NCBI GenBank assembly: GCA_937949455.1
Contig: CALEDU010000132.1
Span: forward strand, 1 to 5,275
Length of the DNA: 5,275 nucleotides
Reading direction: 5' to 3'
From: an uncultured Tepidimonas sp.
Lineage (GTDB): Bacteria; Pseudomonadota; Gammaproteobacteria; Burkholderiales; Burkholderiaceae_C
How positions within the stretch are numbered: position 1 is the first letter of the stretch; every line of letters starts with the position of its first letter. The notes beneath the pieces were generated by a model that worked only from the letters and a program-made list of their open reading frames with translations, was not told the origin of the DNA and ran no database searches. Position numbers and translations under genes: made by a program. Positions 4,709-5,275 of this stretch are shown in pieces.

Positions 4709-5275
4709 ATGAGAGCCCTGATTTCCGTCTCCGACAAGACTGGCGTGCTGGAGCTGGCGCGCGCGCTGCATACGCTGGGCGTGCAACTGATCTCCACCGG
4801 CGGCACCGCCCGCCTGCTGGCCGAGGCTGAGCTGCCTGTCACCGAAGTGGCCGACGTGACGGGTTTTCCGGAAATGCTGGACGGCCGCGTCAAGACGTTG
4901 CACCCCAAGATCCATGGCGGGCTGCTCGCGCGGCGCGACGTGCCGGCGCACATGGCGGCGCTGGCACAGCACGGGATTGCGCCGATCGACTTGCTGGTGG
5001 TCAACCTCTATCCGTTTCAGGCCACGGTGGCGCGCCCGGGCTGCACGCTGGCCGATGCGATCGAGAACATCGACATCGGCGGGCCAGCCATGGTGCGCTC
5101 GGCGGCGAAAAACTGGCGCGATGTCGCGGTGCTCACTGACCCGGCGCAGTACGCCCCGGTGCTGGCGGAGCTCAAGGATGGCGGGCGCATCAGCGACGCC
5201 ACGCGCTTGCAGCTTGCGGTGGCGGCGTTCAACCGCATCGCGCAGTACGACGCAGCGATCAGCCATTACCTGTCG
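4709..5275 (+). CDS. purH: PurH, bifunctional AICAR transformylase / IMP cyclohydrolase, N-terminal part (runs off right edge)
   Basis: The first 189 codons are present; full-length PurH is usually a little over 500 residues. The visible part is the MGS-like IMP cyclohydrolase domain, which closes FAICAR to IMP, the last step of purine synthesis. The C-terminal AICAR formyltransferase domain is outside the window. Conserved blocks seen are [10 protein letters not shown] (3-12), STGGTARLL (29-37), [20 protein letters not shown] (51-70), VVNLYPF (97-103) and [16 protein letters not shown] (120-135). These include the residues that form the cyclohydrolase active site in known structures. The N-terminus is only a couple of residues from the SVSDKTG block, slightly shorter than many homologues, but no in-frame start lies further upstream and the AAGGA at 4696-4700 supports this one. 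It follows fis by 46 bp. Confidence 0.96.
   Translation, partial: MRALISVSDKTGVLELARALHTLGVQLISTGGTARLLAEAELPVTEVADVTGFPEMLDGRVKTLHPKIHGGLLARRDVPAHMAALAQHGIAPIDLLVVNLYPFQATVARPGCTLADAIENIDIGGPAMVRSAAKNWRDVAVLTDPAQYAPVLAELKDGGRISDATRLQLAVAAFNRIAQYDAAISHYLS

Noticed and set aside
3217..5004. Very long leftward open frame joining yqaA to sequence antisense to dusB, fis and purH
   Set aside because: Only its last 163 residues look like a protein family. The rest mirrors three well-conserved rightward genes, as expected in GC-rich DNA with few stop codons, so it is not a fusion protein.
1..5275. Mobile element, defence island, toxin-antitoxin, CRISPR or riboswitch
   Set aside because: All visible genes are conserved core genes with uniform composition and no terminal repeats, recombinase or repeat array was seen; nothing matched a known riboswitch core by eye.

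Overview
The window is high-GC, tightly packed chromosomal DNA and looks like an ordinary housekeeping region of a betaproteobacterium, most likely in the Burkholderiales. This placement is an inference. It rests on the GC-rich third codon positions, the gene order dusB-fis-purH, the short beta-type Fis, and the wording of the EttA, YqaA and RhlE-like proteins. No tRNA, rRNA, CRISPR array, insertion sequence, phage gene or attachment site was found.

Layout from left to right. (1) At 1-131, on the minus strand, lies the N-terminal end of a DEAD-box RNA helicase (RhlE type) that runs off the left edge. (2) At 132-380 is a divergent intergenic region with a likely sigma70-type promoter for the rightward gene, several short inverted repeats, and a GC hairpin followed by seven T's inside the predicted ettA leader. 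(3) At 381-2045 is ettA, the ribosome-associated ABC-F ATPase, followed after 2 bp by a DUF1415 gene (2048-2644), probably in one operon. (4) At 2645-2724 is a short convergent gap with one weak hairpin. (5) At 2725-3216, on the minus strand, is a YqaA-family small membrane protein. (6) At 3217-3342 is a second divergent gap with back-to-back -10-like hexamers. (7) From 3343 to the right edge is dusB (tRNA dihydrouridine synthase), fis (nucleoid protein) and the start of purH (last steps of purine synthesis). These are separated by 15 and 46 bp and probably form one operon.

Functionally the region is weighted toward RNA and translation: an RNA helicase, a translation throttle factor and a tRNA-modifying enzyme. 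It also has a growth-phase nucleoid regulator and nucleotide synthesis. I see no undescribed multi-gene system. The observations most worth a second look are the terminator-like hairpin in the ettA leader, the inverted repeat overlapping the ettA -35 element, the Fis that lacks the N-terminal hairpin arms, and the SD-less dusB start overlapped by a two-codon ORF. All promoter, hairpin and operon statements come from reading by eye, without folding or database searches.
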